Below are positions 22,602 to 34,200 of a DNA stretch of 64,000 nucleotides, piece after piece; position 1 is the stretch's first letter, and each line of letters opens with the position of its first letter. The position numbers and the translations under genes are program-made. The stretch covers positions 129,794,522 through 129,858,521 of the forward strand of contig NC_089490.1 in assembly GCF_036850765.1 (NCBI RefSeq), in the 5' to 3' direction. Below the pieces are notes generated by a model. It searched no databases. It worked only from the letters and a program-made list of their open reading frames with translations, and was not told the DNA's origin. Source of the DNA: Saccopteryx bilineata (Eukaryota; Chordata; Mammalia; Chiroptera; Emballonuridae).

Positions 22602-23124
22602 TGTTGGTCAAATAAGTTTTAAATATGATATATATGCTGAGGTCGCCGGTTCAAAACCCTGGGCTTGCCTGGTCAAGGCACATATGGGAGTTGATGCTTC
22701 CAGCTCCTCCTCTCTCTCTCTCCTTCTCTCTCTCCGCTCTAAAATGAATAAATAAAAAAAACCCTAAGAAGAGATGGGTAAAACTCCTCTTTGCCTGACC
22801 AGGCAGTGGAGCAGTGGATAGAGCGTCGGACTGGGATGCAGAGGACCCAGGTTCGAGACCCCAAGGTCGCCAGCTTGAGCACGAGCTCATCTGGTTTGAG
22901 CAAAAGCCTACCAGCTTGAACCCAAGGTTGCTGGGTCCAACAAGGGGTTACTCGGTCTGCTGAAGACCCACGGTCAAGGCACATATGAGAAAGCAATCAA
23001 TGAATGACTAAGGTGTTGCAATGCGCAATGAAAAACTAATGATTGATGCTTCTCATCTCTCTCCATTCCTGCCTGTCTGTCCCTGTCTATCCCTCTCTCT
23101 GACTCACTCTCTGTCTCTGTAAAA

Positions 23125-23159
<35 letters not shown>

Positions 23160-23824
23160 AATTAAATATGATATATATGTTTGCTCACTTATAGTTTGTA
23201 TTGGGTGTAGGGGGACAGGCTGTAAGCAGGCAGGATTCTTATAGCCTAAGGCTTGGTTTTAGGACTAAGCCTTTCCCACCCTTTTTGATGTAGAGTGGTG
23301 CACTCTAATGAGGAATCCCATTATGCCTCACATAAGTGACTTTGTATCAGAAACTTCCTTGTTTGTATATTGGATTAAAGGTTTTGGTTTCTACACTATA
23401 GTGGGGCAGACCAGGAGCTTGCTCTCTCTGTGGGTTCCTGAGATTAGCATTAGAGGAGAGGGCAGAGAGGAGAGCAGAGAGAGGCCACATGGAGGAGGCC
23501 AGGAGAAGCAGCCAAGATGGTGGAGTGTTGAAGGAAGCCAGTATGTGCAGAGAGAAGGAGATGTGGAACAGAGGTGAATAAGGCTAGCGAGCTAGAGACC
23601 TTTGATTCTAGGAAACTTGGATAAGTCAGTAGCTTTGTGAGCACTGAATGAGTGGGTTTTGGAGCCCAGTGTGTGTTTTTACTTGCCCACTGGGTGCAAG
23701 CTAGTTTTAACGCTAATGGCCCACCAGTTCTTGGCTCCATTGTTTCATTACTATCTGTCCAAATCTAATGCAAACCTGCATGGGCCAGACGGCTGTGATG
23801 GTGGCCGTGCCCACTGGCTTTACA
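22602..23824 (+). mobile_element. Family L LTR, split by a composite SINE insertion
   Basis: Starts TGTTGGTCAAATAAG and ends CTGGCTTTACA. An ACACTATAGTGG at the usual TATA position (near 23,394) and the GGTGGGCCATT-related segment are present. Interrupted by 22,637-23,161. Immediately followed by an inverted family L LTR. Confidence 0.88.
22637..23161 (+). mobile_element. Composite retroposon: truncated SINE C, linker, SINE B
   Basis: One 18-bp duplication TTAAATATGATATATATG (22,619-22,636 and 23,162-23,179) flanks the whole block. Inside are a 5'-truncated family C SINE (22,637-22,758) with its A-rich tail, about 35 bp of unique linker, and a full family B SINE (22,794-23,161) with an (AAAT)n tail. 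Confidence 0.88.
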
Positions 23825-25015
23825 ACCTCTTTCCCCATCTTCTTCTCTCTGTACAAACTGGCTTCTCCCTCAGTATTCTGCCATCTTGGCTGCTTCTCCT
23901 CTTCTCCACGTGGCCTTTCTCTGCTCTCCTCCTGCAATGGGCTCCTCTGCCCCATTTTATAGCATAGAAATTAAAACCTTTAATGGAACATACAAACAAG
24001 GAAGTCTCTGATACAAAGTCACTTATCTGAGGCATAAATGGGATTCCTCATGAGAGTGCACCACCCCATCATGTCAAGGCAGGCATGGCCAACATACGGC
24101 CCATGGGCCGGATCCAGCCCGCGTAATGAGTTTATGCAACCTGCAATTAAATTTTTAACATTCTTCGCTTTAAAATGTCAGCTACTCAAAAGCGGAAGGT
24201 TCTTTGATGATTGAAAATCAAGATATTTAAGAAGATAGTGATACACGGAAAAGAATTCTGCATGTGACCAATCTAGAGTTAACTTCCAATAATTGGTCGA
24301 ATGGATTCGTGATACTTCTTTATTTTAAAAAAAATTCCATTATAAAGATTTACAACTTTTGTACTCATCTGTACTCGATAAGAACAGTTTGATGTTTAGC
24401 AGTGATGTGAAACCCACATTCTTTTAGGCGGGGTTTGCCAGTGCACTCCCAAGGTCAAACAATTTGTTATTTTTGTGGTCAAGTGTGCTGAATCAAGTGG
24501 CATTGTGGCATAGACAATAGCTGAAGTTGATAACTGAAAACGTGTCCAGGCTGTTTGTAAAACAAAATAATTGTTTTATTTCTGATATAACCCCTTCAAG
24601 CTCATTCTATTAATTTAATATTGTTTCGAATGATTGCAAAATAGTTTGGATATTTATACGGTATGTAATTATATTTTTATTAAAATAATATTGTATATTA
24701 AAATTTTTTTCACTCACATTTATTCATAAACAAATTACACAATAAAATTTTGTTTACTTAAACGAATCATTTTTGTATTTAACATTTTTTAATTTTAATA
24801 TTTCATCCGGCCCGTGAAAAAAGTTTTCTTTCTAATCTGGCCCAGGGACAAAAACTGTTGGCCAGGCCTGGTCAAGGGTGTGGGGAAAAGCTTAGTCTTA
24901 AAACTAAACCTTAGGCTATAACAACCTTGCCAGCTTAGAGCCTGTCCCCCACACCCAATGCAAACTACAAGCGAGCAAACATATATATCATATTTACAAA
25001 CTTATTTGACCAACA
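23825..25015 (-). mobile_element. Family L LTR, inverted neighbour, truncated
   Basis: The minus strand starts TGTTGGTC at 25,015. The end corresponding to about 250 bp of the 3' side is missing at the junction with the plus-strand LTR. Interrupted by a hAT element at 24,080-24,870. Confidence 0.85.
24080..24870. mobile_element. hAT-like element family H5
   Basis: Ends CAGGCATGGCCAACATACGG / TTGGCCAGGCCTG with flanks GTCAAGG and GTCAAGGG, an 8-bp duplication with one base lost. About 790 bp, no intact frame. Confidence 0.82.
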
Positions 25016-25790
25016 CCCCTTAAGGTGCTTTCAGTCCTGTGCTTAGATAGGAAATAATCGAAATGCATGGCACACACGCGAGGAGGGGAGGCCAGTCCCA
25101 CCACTGAGGGCACACGTCTGAGGCCCGGGGCACTCACACCGAGTGCTGCTGCAGTTCGGGCATGTTCCTTGTCCTGCGTCTGCAGCTGTGCCCATCTGTC
25201 CCTCATTCACACTTTACCACTGAGATTTAATTGCAGGCCTTGTCTTTTCATTTTGCTGAAATAAAATGGAAATTGTCACAGGAGCCACTTTGGCCTTCAC
25301 ATGCATTTGGGAAGGGCCATACAGGGAAGGGACCCGGTTATCTCCAGCGGGATGCAGGCCATCGCTTGTGTCATCTTGGGTCCTGTATGAAAGGGTCAGG
25401 GGTCCAGGGGCCTGTGTAGTGGTGACAGGGCCTTGGAGAGTATGATCACCAGCCCCTGTCAGGTGAATGTCTTCTATGTGGTGTGATAACAGCCTCTTTG
25501 TGCCAGGGAGTGCTGAGACTTGTCCAGGAGATAAAGGCTGCTTGGCTGCCTGCCTTTTTTGCAATACTGTAAGAGACATTAGGTACCCCTCCCCAGAGCC
25601 CCCCAGCAAGCCCTGTAATTTCATGTGCACCTTCCAAAAACCCACAACCCCAATGATTAAAATGCATCCGCAGTAACCCTAGCGGTGTCCAGTTTCATGG
25701 TGCTGCCTCCATGCAGACCCTCTCTCACTTCCTTCCTCTCATCAGGATCAGTGTGTAGCAAGTGTTAACTTTAGCTATTTTATATGGTGG
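25016..25790. other. Unassigned stretch between LTR groups
   Basis: Moderately GC-rich sequence. Frames of up to 143 codons exist on the minus strand (25,214-25,645) but have no recognisable domain. Confidence 0.3.
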
Positions 25791-25868
25791 TGTGGGTCAA
25801 ATAAGTTTGCAAATATGATATACATGGGTGTGGGGGACAGGCTGTAAGCAGGCAGGGTTCTTATAGCC

Positions 25869-26573
25869 TGTAAAGCCAGTATCCAAGGCCACCATCAGAG
25901 CAGCCTGGCTCATGCAGGTTCGCATTGGATTTGGACAGTCGGTAAAGAAACAATGGAGCCAAGAACTGATGAGCCATCATCTTTAATCCTACCTTGCACC
26001 CGGCGGGCAAGTACAACACACACTGGGTTCCAAAACCCACTCACATTCAATGTTCACAAAGCTACTGATTTATCTGAGTTTCCTAGAATCAAAGGTTTCT
26101 AGCTCACCAGACTTATTCACCTCTGTTCCCCATCTCCTTCCTTCTCCCTGCACAAACTCTACACAAACTGGCCTCTCACTCAACACTCCGCCACCTTGGC
26201 TGCTTCTCCTGGCCTACTCCACGTGGCCTCCTTCTGCTCTCTGCTCTGCTCTCTCCTCTAATGATAATCTCAGGAACCAAGCAAGCTCCCGTTCTGCCCC
26301 CATTTTATAGTGTAGAAATCCAAACCTTTAATCCAATATACAAAATAGGGAAGTCTCTAATACAAAGTCACTTATCTGGGGCATGATGGGATTGTACCAC
26401 CCCACAGCAAAAAGGGTGGGAAAGGCTTAATCCCAAAACCAAGCCCCAAGCTACAAGGATTCGCCTGCCCACAGCCCGCCCCCAACACACATTAATATCA
26501 CCTGGGCAATGGCTTTCACGTGGGCAGCGCCATCTTTAACAAAGTGAGCATAATATATTTTATCTGCCCAACA
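25869..26573 (-). mobile_element. Solo family L LTR nested inside another family L LTR
   Basis: 705 bp. The minus strand starts TGTTGGGCAGATAAAATATATT and ends GGCTTTACA. Flanks TAGCC (25,864-25,868) and TAACC (26,574-26,578) form a 5-bp duplication with one mismatch. Confidence 0.9.
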
Positions 26574-26593
26574 TAACCTAAGGCTTAGTTTTT

Positions 26594-26763
26594 TTTTTAA
26601 TTATTTTATTTTATTTATTCATTTTAGAGAGGAGAGAGAGAGGGAGAGAGAGAGAGAAGAGAGAGAGACAGGGGGGAGGAATTGGCAAGCCCAGAGTTTC
26701 AAACCAGCAACCTCAGCATTTCCAGGTCGACGCTTTATCCACTGCGCCACCACAGGTCAGGCC
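26594..26763 (-). repeat. SINE family C
   Basis: Minus strand, flanked by AACCTAAGGCTTAGTTTT / AACCTAAGGTTTAGTTTT. Confidence 0.92.
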
Positions 26764-26805
26764 AACCTAAGGTTTAGTTTTAAGGCTAAGCCTTTCCCAC
26801 CCTTT

Positions 26806-27137
26806 TTTTTTTTTAATTTAATTTTATTTTTTTACAGATAGAGAGTCAGAGTGAGGGATAGACAGGGACAGACAGACAGGAACAGAGAGATGAGAAGCAT
26901 CAATCATCAGTTTTTCATTGCGCATTGCGACATCTTAGTTGTTCATTGATTGCTTTCCCACATGTGCCTTGACCACGGGCCCTCAGCAGACTGAGTAACC
27001 CCTTGCAGCCAGAGACCTTGGGTCCAAGCTGGTGAGCTTTTTGTGCCCACGCTCAAGCTGGCGACCTCGGGGTCTCGAACCTGGGTCCTCAGCAACCCAG
27101 TCCGACGCTCTATCCACTGCACCACCACCTGGTCAGG
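26806..27137 (-). repeat. SINE family B
   Basis: Minus strand, poly-T left, flanked by CCTTTCCCACC repeats at 26,791 and 27,138. Confidence 0.92.
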
Positions 27138-27716
27138 CCTTTCCCACCTTTTTAATACTAAAATCTCCTCAACACTAAGCTTTTCCCCACACCCTTGACT
27201 GTTGCATAACATGAAGTGGTGCACTCTCATGAGGAATCCCATAATGCCTCAGATAAGTGGCTTTGTATCAGAGACTTCCTTATTTGTATACCTGTACTGG
27301 CTTAAAGGCTTTAATTTCTACACTATAAAATAAGGGAGACCAGGAGCTCTCTCTCTGAGTTTCTGAAATTAGCATTGCAGAGGAGAAGCAGCCAAGATGC
27401 TGGAGTGCTGAAGGAGAAGCCAGTTTGTACAGAGAGAAGGAGATGGGGAACAGAGGTGACTAAGGCTGGTGAGGTACATACCTTTGATTCTAGGAAACTC
27501 GGATAAGTCAGTGGCTTTGGGAGCCCTGAAAAGAAAAGGAAGTGTTTTCCCACTGTGTGTATTTCTCGCCTGCTGGGTACAAGCTAGGATTAAAGCTAAT
27601 GGCCCACCAGTTCTTGGCTCTGTTGTTTCATTACCGTCTATCAGAATCAAACCTGAACCTGCGTTGGCCAGGCAGCTGTGATGGTGGCAGTGGCTACTGG
27701 CCATACAGATGGGAAT

Positions 27717-29182
27717 CGGCACTTTTAGGGGGTGGGATAGAAAAATCCATGTGCCATTTGTTTGCCATTGCAAAGACTTATTTATAGGAAATGCCAGTTA
27801 ATGAGAATTTATGGGAACCTGTGAGTAAGGAGCTGACTGCCCATGACCCTAACCTAGTGGAAAAGGTTGGCATCACGTGCTGTGAAGCAATCCAAGTTGA
27901 TGAAATGTTCTTTTCATGCTTGTCCACGATTTCACAGCCAGCACCTGGCACTGTGCTTGAGAACCCATGGGGGCTCGGACTGGGGTGCGCACAGTCAACA
28001 GCCAGGGTGTCAGAGTTGGGAGGTAGCGACCCAGCAAAACCACCTCCGGACTCTGGCAAGACCCCCATGGGCACACTGTGCCCCGTGCCCTTCTGAAGCC
28101 AGCCCACCCCTCCTAACCCGGGTCTGCACGCCGCCCCCGCCCTCACACTGTGCTTCTGGGGCTTCCTGGGGCCCATGACCCTCATCACCTCTACCAACGA
28201 CCCCAACACCTCCCCAACAGGACGCCAGTTTCTGCTGTCTCTTCCACCCTCACTTCACTCCCAACGCCTGGTCGTCCAGCTTACCCCTCCCCCTTTCTTA
28301 AAGCTTCCCCCAATCTCCACTCCGGGTGCCCTTTCCTTGCCCCCCAACTCGCCTACCCCCTCCTGGACAAACATCCAGTCCCTGTCCTCACCCTAGCCCA
28401 CCCCCGTTGTTCTGCCCCAAACCCTTCCCCTTCCCCTGGGCAGTTTCCTCCACCTTCCACCCCTGGCCAAGTCTGCTCCCGCCCCTGCAGGTCAGTAGTC
28501 TCAAGTCCCCATCCCCACCTTCTTCCTACCCTCCCTGTCCCATCTCCATCCTAAGGAGTGAGCACAAACACAGTCTCTCCGTCCTTCCCGCTCTCTTTCT
28601 TCCCTCCTCTCAGCCAACGCTGAGCCCCGCCCCCTCTGACGCCACAAAGCCCTCGCCCCGCGGCCACCGCCCCCCGACGGTCTCTGGGGTTCAAACGCAG
28701 GTTATCCAGAGACCTGTTTGCGCTTGTGGACCCGTGCGCCTGGCTGGGGCGGCATACACCCCTCTCCCCGGTGAGCGCCAGGGGTCAGTGGGTGGTCACC
28801 CTGTGGGCACGCACCCCATATACTAAGGTCTCAGCTTTGAAGGTGGTTATCAGTTGGAATCAGAGGAATCACCTGGGTTAGTCCCAATTACACAGGAGCG
28901 TCTTCAGGACTGAGGGTGGCCTGTGCACCCTCACTGACCCAGAGTCCTTGGCCAGCTTCCCATGAGCCTGAATCTGGCGGCGCCCACCAGAGGTTCCATG
29001 CCCAGTGGGCTTCAAGTGAGTGGGCAGCAGAGAGCGTTTCCGACCCCAAGGACTCTGTGCAGAGAATGGCAGCTTCCACAAAGTGAACCCACAATGTCTA
29101 CGGAATCAGGGCTATTGCTCTGGGTGAAAGCAGGGAAGGGAGCCGGGATATTGTTGTGGTTCAGAAATGACTTTCAGATCTA
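27717..29182 (+). promoter_or_regulatory. Unassigned upstream region of TRIM17 with a GC-rich patch
   Basis: No repeat or exon recognised. Bases about 28,620-28,690 are CpG- and CCGCCCC-rich (GCCCCGCCCCCTCTGACG), resembling Sp1/CRE-type promoter sequence. It could hold an upstream start site or non-coding exon of TRIM17, whose coding exon opens with a splice acceptor. This is inference. A 166-codon frame here is proline-rich low complexity and is not called. Confidence 0.35.
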
Positions 29183-29714
29183 CTGTATTTCCCCAGGGAG
29201 AAGATGCTTCCATGTCTAAGACATACCTTAATTTGGGGGCCTGAAATCTGAAAAAAAAAAAAAAAAAAAAAGGATTACATAAAGTTATTGAACTGAAGTT
29301 TTGTTTTGTTTGTTTGTTTATTTATTTATTTAATTCATTTTTTTAGAGGGGGGGGAGCTGGAAGTATCAACTCCCATATGTGCCTTGACCAGACAAGTGC
29401 ACGGTTTTGAACCGGCGACCTTGGCATTCCAGGTCAACGCTTTATCCACTGCGCCACCACAGGTCAGGTGAACTCAAGTTTTATTCATCATAAAATTCAT
29501 ACAACTCCTCAACACTGTCAAAACTCCCATCCATTAGCTTGTCCTCATATCTGTGTCTGATGACAAATCTCTGTCTTCAACAATGAGCACAAAAACAAGC
29601 AAGAAAAAGTGGGAAATGCAAGTAAAAAAATCTACAACCACTGTATAAGATGCACCCAGGTTTTAGACCCCAAATTTTTTGGAAAGAGTGCACCTTATAC
29701 ATGGGAAAATACGG
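29183..29714 (-). mobile_element. pogo/Tc1-mariner-like element, copy 1
   Basis: Ends CTGTATTTCCCC and (reversed) CCGTATTTTCCCATGTATAAGG, flanked by TA at 29,181-29,182 and 29,715-29,716. The minus strand retains the acidic transposase tail seen in copy 2. A family C SINE is inserted. Confidence 0.8.
29303..29469 (-). repeat. SINE family C
   Basis: Flanked by GAACTGAAGTTTT (29,290-29,302) and GAACTCAAGTTTT (29,470-29,482). Confidence 0.92.
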
Positions 29715-30296
29715 TACTCTGACTTGCTCCAGTGACCACCGCATGAGGTGCACGGGAAGGCTTTGGATCTGCCTTCCCATGCACTTTTAAGGATGTGGTA
29801 TCAGAATGCCAAAGTGTGCGCATTCATGTGTATGTGCCTCTGTGCATGTGTGTCTCTATGTGTGTATGTGTACTGTATGCATGCATGAATGATTGTTTTC
29901 TGCACTGCGCCTTGTTAAAGAAAACCAAAGCTGTATGTTAGTTAAAGTAGTAAAAACATTTTATGCAGGACTAATGCAATAGGGTAGGAGCATAGAACCC
30001 CAGGAAAAGCTCAACTCTGAATACAGGGTGGGCCAGTGGGGATTTATGGCCAAGGAGTAGGGTGAGGTTGGTGATAGGAAATTACCAAAAGGAAACATTT
30101 GGATAGGGGGCTTCTGTCTAAACCCATATATTGGGATTCTTACTAAACTTGGACAACACAGAAACGAACATGGAAGCCCAGGGCCTGTTTGAAAAGTTCC
30201 CAGAGCCTGAGCAGAGTTTGGTCAAGCAGAGTATTTTATCAACTCTGATTTTCCCTCTTAAAGTCCCCCTTTCCTTTGTTGCATAGATGTCCTATT
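29715..30296. other. Unassigned stretch with a TG-rich tract
   Basis: Bases 29,813-29,886 are an imperfect TG/TATG repeat. Nothing else recognised. Confidence 0.5.
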
Positions 30297-30313
30297 AAAA
30301 AGAAACTTATTCT

Positions 30314-30713
30314 GCCCTGGCCTGTTGGCTCAGTGGTAGAGCGTCGGCCTGGCGTGCAGAAGTCCCGGGTTCGATTCCCGGCCAGGGCACACAGGAGAGG
30401 CGCCCATCTGCTTCTCCACCCCTCCCCCTCTCCTTCCTCTCTGTCTCTCTCTTCCCCTCCCGCAGCCGAGGCTCCACTGGAGCAAAGATGGCTCGGGCGC
30501 TGGGGATGGCTCCTCGGCCTCTGCCCCAGGTGCTAGAGTGGCTCTGGTCGCAACAGAGCGATGCCCCAGAGGGGCGGAGCATCGCCCCCTGGTGGGCAGA
30601 GCATAGCCCCCTGGTGGGCATGCCGGGTGGATCCCGGTTGGGCGCATGCGGGAGTCTGTCTGACTGTCTCTCCCCATTTCCGGCTTCAGAAAAATTCAGA
30701 AAAAAAAAAATTT
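30314..30713 (+). repeat. SINE family A
   Basis: Plus strand, flanked by a perfect duplication AAAAAGAAACTTATTCT at 30,297-30,313 and 30,714-30,730. Confidence 0.95.
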
Positions 30714-30730
30714 AAAAAGAAACTTATTCT

Positions 30731-31200
30731 GACACTTGTTAAACTGGTAAGGAAGACTTAATTCAAGACTACTGCAATAGGGAGGAAGAGGGGGTCAACT
30801 CTGAATGCAGCCCAAACAGTGGGGGGGGATGGTAAGGGGCAGGGTGAGGGCGTTAGTGATGAAAAATCACTAGGAAGAGATATGAGGAGGGATCTTCTTG
30901 CCAAACTGGCCTAGCAGGATTCTGCACATTCATCAGAGGTGGGGTGAGGTGAGATGGGATGGAGGATGCTGGACTAGATCAAACATCTGGGGGAGGGGGG
31001 GCAGCTCTAAAGGGAATAAAACTGGGTATGGCCAAGCAGAGAGAGGTATCAGGGCAGCTCAGGGGAGCCTGGGGGGGCGGTTGGTTATGGAGAGTGTCTT
31101 TGGCAGCTTCCAGAGAGGCACTTGTGTCTCTTAATGAAGCAAGTCAGGTGCCTAGAGCTCTGGGCAGAGGCTGTGGCAGGACACTCTGTTTCCTCCCCAG
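30731..31200 (+). other. TRIM17 5' flank or upstream intron
   Basis: G-rich sequence ending in a strong splice acceptor (CTGTTTCCTCCCCAG, ends 31,200) just before the TRIM17 coding exon. No coding sequence recognised. Confidence 0.6.
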
Positions 31201-31205
31201 GAGCC

Positions 31206-34200
31206 ATGGATGCTGTGGAACTTGCCAGGAAGCTGCAGGAGGAGGCAACATGCTCCATCTGCCTTGACTACTTCACTGACCCGGTGATGACCACCTGTGG
31301 CCACAACTTCTGCCGCGAGTGCATCCAGATGACCTGGGAGAAGGCCAAAGGCAAGAAAGGCAGGAGGAAGCGCAGGGGCACCTTCCCCTGCCCCGAGTGC
31401 CGTGAGCTGTCCCCCCAGAGGAACCTGCGGCCCAACCGCCTGCTGACCAAAGTGACTGAGATGGCACGACAGCACCCAGGTCTCCAGAGCAGGGACCTGT
31501 GCCAGATGCACCAGGAGCTACTCAAACTCTTTTGCGAAGATGACCAGCGCTCCATCTGTGTGGTCTGCAGGGAGTCCCGGGAACACCGGCCCCACAGGGT
31601 GGTCCCAGTGGAGGAAGCTGTGCAGGAGCACAAGGTGGGCCCAAGGGTGAGGGGCAGCAGGGGCCAAGATGGCCCGAGTGCACATGTGTGTGTCAAGGAG
31701 TGTATCATTCAGGCAGGAGAATGATTGCTGTAACAAATAGCCCCATATGCTGGACCCCACAGTGGAAGTGTCTGAACTCCCACAACAAAGCAGGCAGGTG
31801 GCAAGGCCAGCTGGGCATCCCCTCCACAGTTATGTAGGTGCCCTGGCTGACAAAGTGGCCTCAAAGTCCTCTGTGTGGGCAGGCCAGGTGACACTCTGTA
31901 GGGAAGGAAAAGGCTTTTTCTCTCACCCTAAATTAGACTGAGAAAAGACAGATCAAGGAGAGAAAGGCAAACTCTTAACACTCGTGATCTGCACACATCA
32001 CAGGAAAGAAAGCAAAACAAGGAGTAACAGGTGATTTTACTTGAGCTTGTCTAGTGTCTGAACAAGGAACAGTACATTTGGGGAGGAGTGACAAAGGGAA
32101 AGGTGACAGGCTCCCAAGGGCAGCAGACTGGGAATGTGTCTCGGTGCATTCCAGCTGCTGTCACAGAACACGAGACTGGGGTTTTTTTTGTTGTTGTTGT
32201 TGGGTTTTTTTTTGGTTTTTTTTTTTACAGAGACAGAAAGAGTCAGAGAGAGGGACAGACAGATGGAAATGGAGAGAGATGAGAAGCATCAATGATTAGT
32301 TTTTCATTGCGACACCTTAGTTTTTCATTGATTGCTTTCTCATATGTGCCTTGACTGCGGGCCTTCAGCAGACTGAGTAACCCCTTGCTTGAGCCATCAA
32401 CCTTGGGTCCAAGCTGGTGAGCTTTGCTCAAACCAGATGAGCCCGCACTCAAGCTGGTGACCTCGGGGTCTCGAACCTGGGTCCTCCGCATCCCAGTCCG
32501 ACGCTCTATCCACTGTGGCACCGCCTGGTCAGGCTGGGTGGCTTTTAAATAGCAAGAATTTTGTGCTCATGGTTCTGGAGACTGGAAGTCCAAGATCAAG
32601 GCGCCAGCATGGTTGGGTGGGGGCCCCTTCCTGGTTCATAGACAGCTGACTTCTCTCACTGTCTTTGCTTGGAGGAAGGAGCTGGGAGCTCTCTGAGGTC
32701 TCATAAGGGCACTAACCCCATCCCTGAGGGCTCCACCTTCATGATCTCATCATCAGTTCCCAAAGGCCCCACCTCTTATACCTTTGGGGTTAGGATTTAA
32801 CATGTGAATTTTGGGAGGCATGAACATTCAGATCATAAGAGAAAGTAAATATGTGAGGGAAACTAACAGAAGATAAGTACACCAGTGTAGTACCCCCTTT
32901 CCACCTCCTTCACGGCCATAAAACAGGAGGCAGACTCACGGCAGCCCTCATTTCTCAGCTGTTTCTGCTGTTAATCATAAAATGGGAGCCCCAGAGGCAT
33001 CTTTCTGCATCTCTTGATTCTCATTTGTCTCCACCTCAAAATAACTCTCCTGGCCCTGGCCGGTTGGCTCAGCGGTAGAGCGTCGGCCTGGCATGTGGGG
33101 GACCCGGGTTCAATTCCCGGCCAGGGCACATAGGAGAAGCGCCCATTTGCTTCTCCACCCTCCCTCCTTCCTCTCTGTCTCTCTCTTCCCCTCCCGCAGC
33201 CAAGGCTCCATTGGAGCAAAGATGGCCTGGGCGCTGGGGATGGCTCCTTGGCCTCTGCCCCAGGCGCTAGAGTGGCTCTGGTCGCGGCAGAGCATCGCCC
33301 CTGGTGGGCATGCCGGGTGGATCCCGGTCGGGTGCATGCGGGAGTCTGTCTGACTGTCTCTCCCCGTTTCCAGCTTCAGAAAAATACAAAAAACAAAACA
33401 AAAACAAAACAAAACAAAAACCTCTCCTGCCCAATGGGGCATATTTTGGAGTGATGTATTTCCATTCCCCTTAGGATGCAGCTTCGGAGGGCACCCCCTG
33501 ATGTAGGTGTGCAGGGGGCCTCCAACCCCTATCCTGTGGTCTGTTGTCTGCAGCTGAAGCTGGAGGGTGACATGGGGCACCTACGGGATGAGATAGTGAA
33601 GACCCAGATGCTGCAGACCAGGGAGCAGCAGGCCTTGACTGAGTGGCAGGCAGGTCCTGGGACCTTGAGGAGCAGGGGGGAAGGTCTGCCCAGGTCCCAG
33701 GGCACTGCAGCTCCTGCAAAACCTGCGGACCCTCAAGGTGGGACTCATTGTTGCATGTGGCCCAAGACCCAAGAAAGGAACGGAATTCCTATCAGAATCA
33801 GGACTGAGAAGGTGCACTCAGCTCAGACTGGCTGCACTGGAGAGGCAGGGACTGAGTGGTACATGGAGACCTGGATGCTGCCATTTGGGGCTCATGGAGT
33901 CACCCCAGTGGTGGGGCCTCTGCCAGCTCCCCCCCCCTCCTGCCAGCTGTACTGGCTTTCTGTGGGTCATCAGGGCCCAGGGAGATGTCCTAGTATCCTC
34001 AGAGTGGCCCCTCCAAGTTGGTGGACACAAAAAAGTGGACATAGGGTGGCAGTGCCTAGGTGGTGCCTCACCTCTGGCCCACACCCCACAGGAGAAAGTG
34101 AAGGAGCGGAAACAACGCATTGTGATGGAGTTTAAGAAGATGGCTGTCCTCCTGGTAGAGGAGGAGCAGCACCTTCTGCAGGACCTGAGGCAGGAGGAGG

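Larger units (their letters stand above)
25791..27716 (+). mobile_element. Family L LTR carrying three nested insertions
   Basis: Starts TGTGGGTCAAATAAG and ends GGCCATACA. Interrupted by an inverted solo LTR (25,869-26,573), a family C SINE and a family B SINE. The remaining LTR sequence is collinear with 22,602-23,824. Confidence 0.87.

Noticed and set aside
23123..23160. Regular repeats considered as CRISPR-like or satellite
   Set aside because: Simple (AAAT)n SINE tail; no spacer-repeat structure anywhere in the window.
25214..25676. Overlapping frames of 69-143 codons between LTRs
   Set aside because: No recognisable domain, no conserved start context and frames on both strands; probably chance.
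28150..28826. Long proline/serine-rich frames upstream of TRIM17
   Set aside because: Low-complexity C-rich sequence with overlapping open frames, no domain and no splice context supporting coding.
31122..31205. Upstream in-frame ATG for TRIM17
   Set aside because: Lies before a strong splice acceptor ending at 31,200, so it is intronic.
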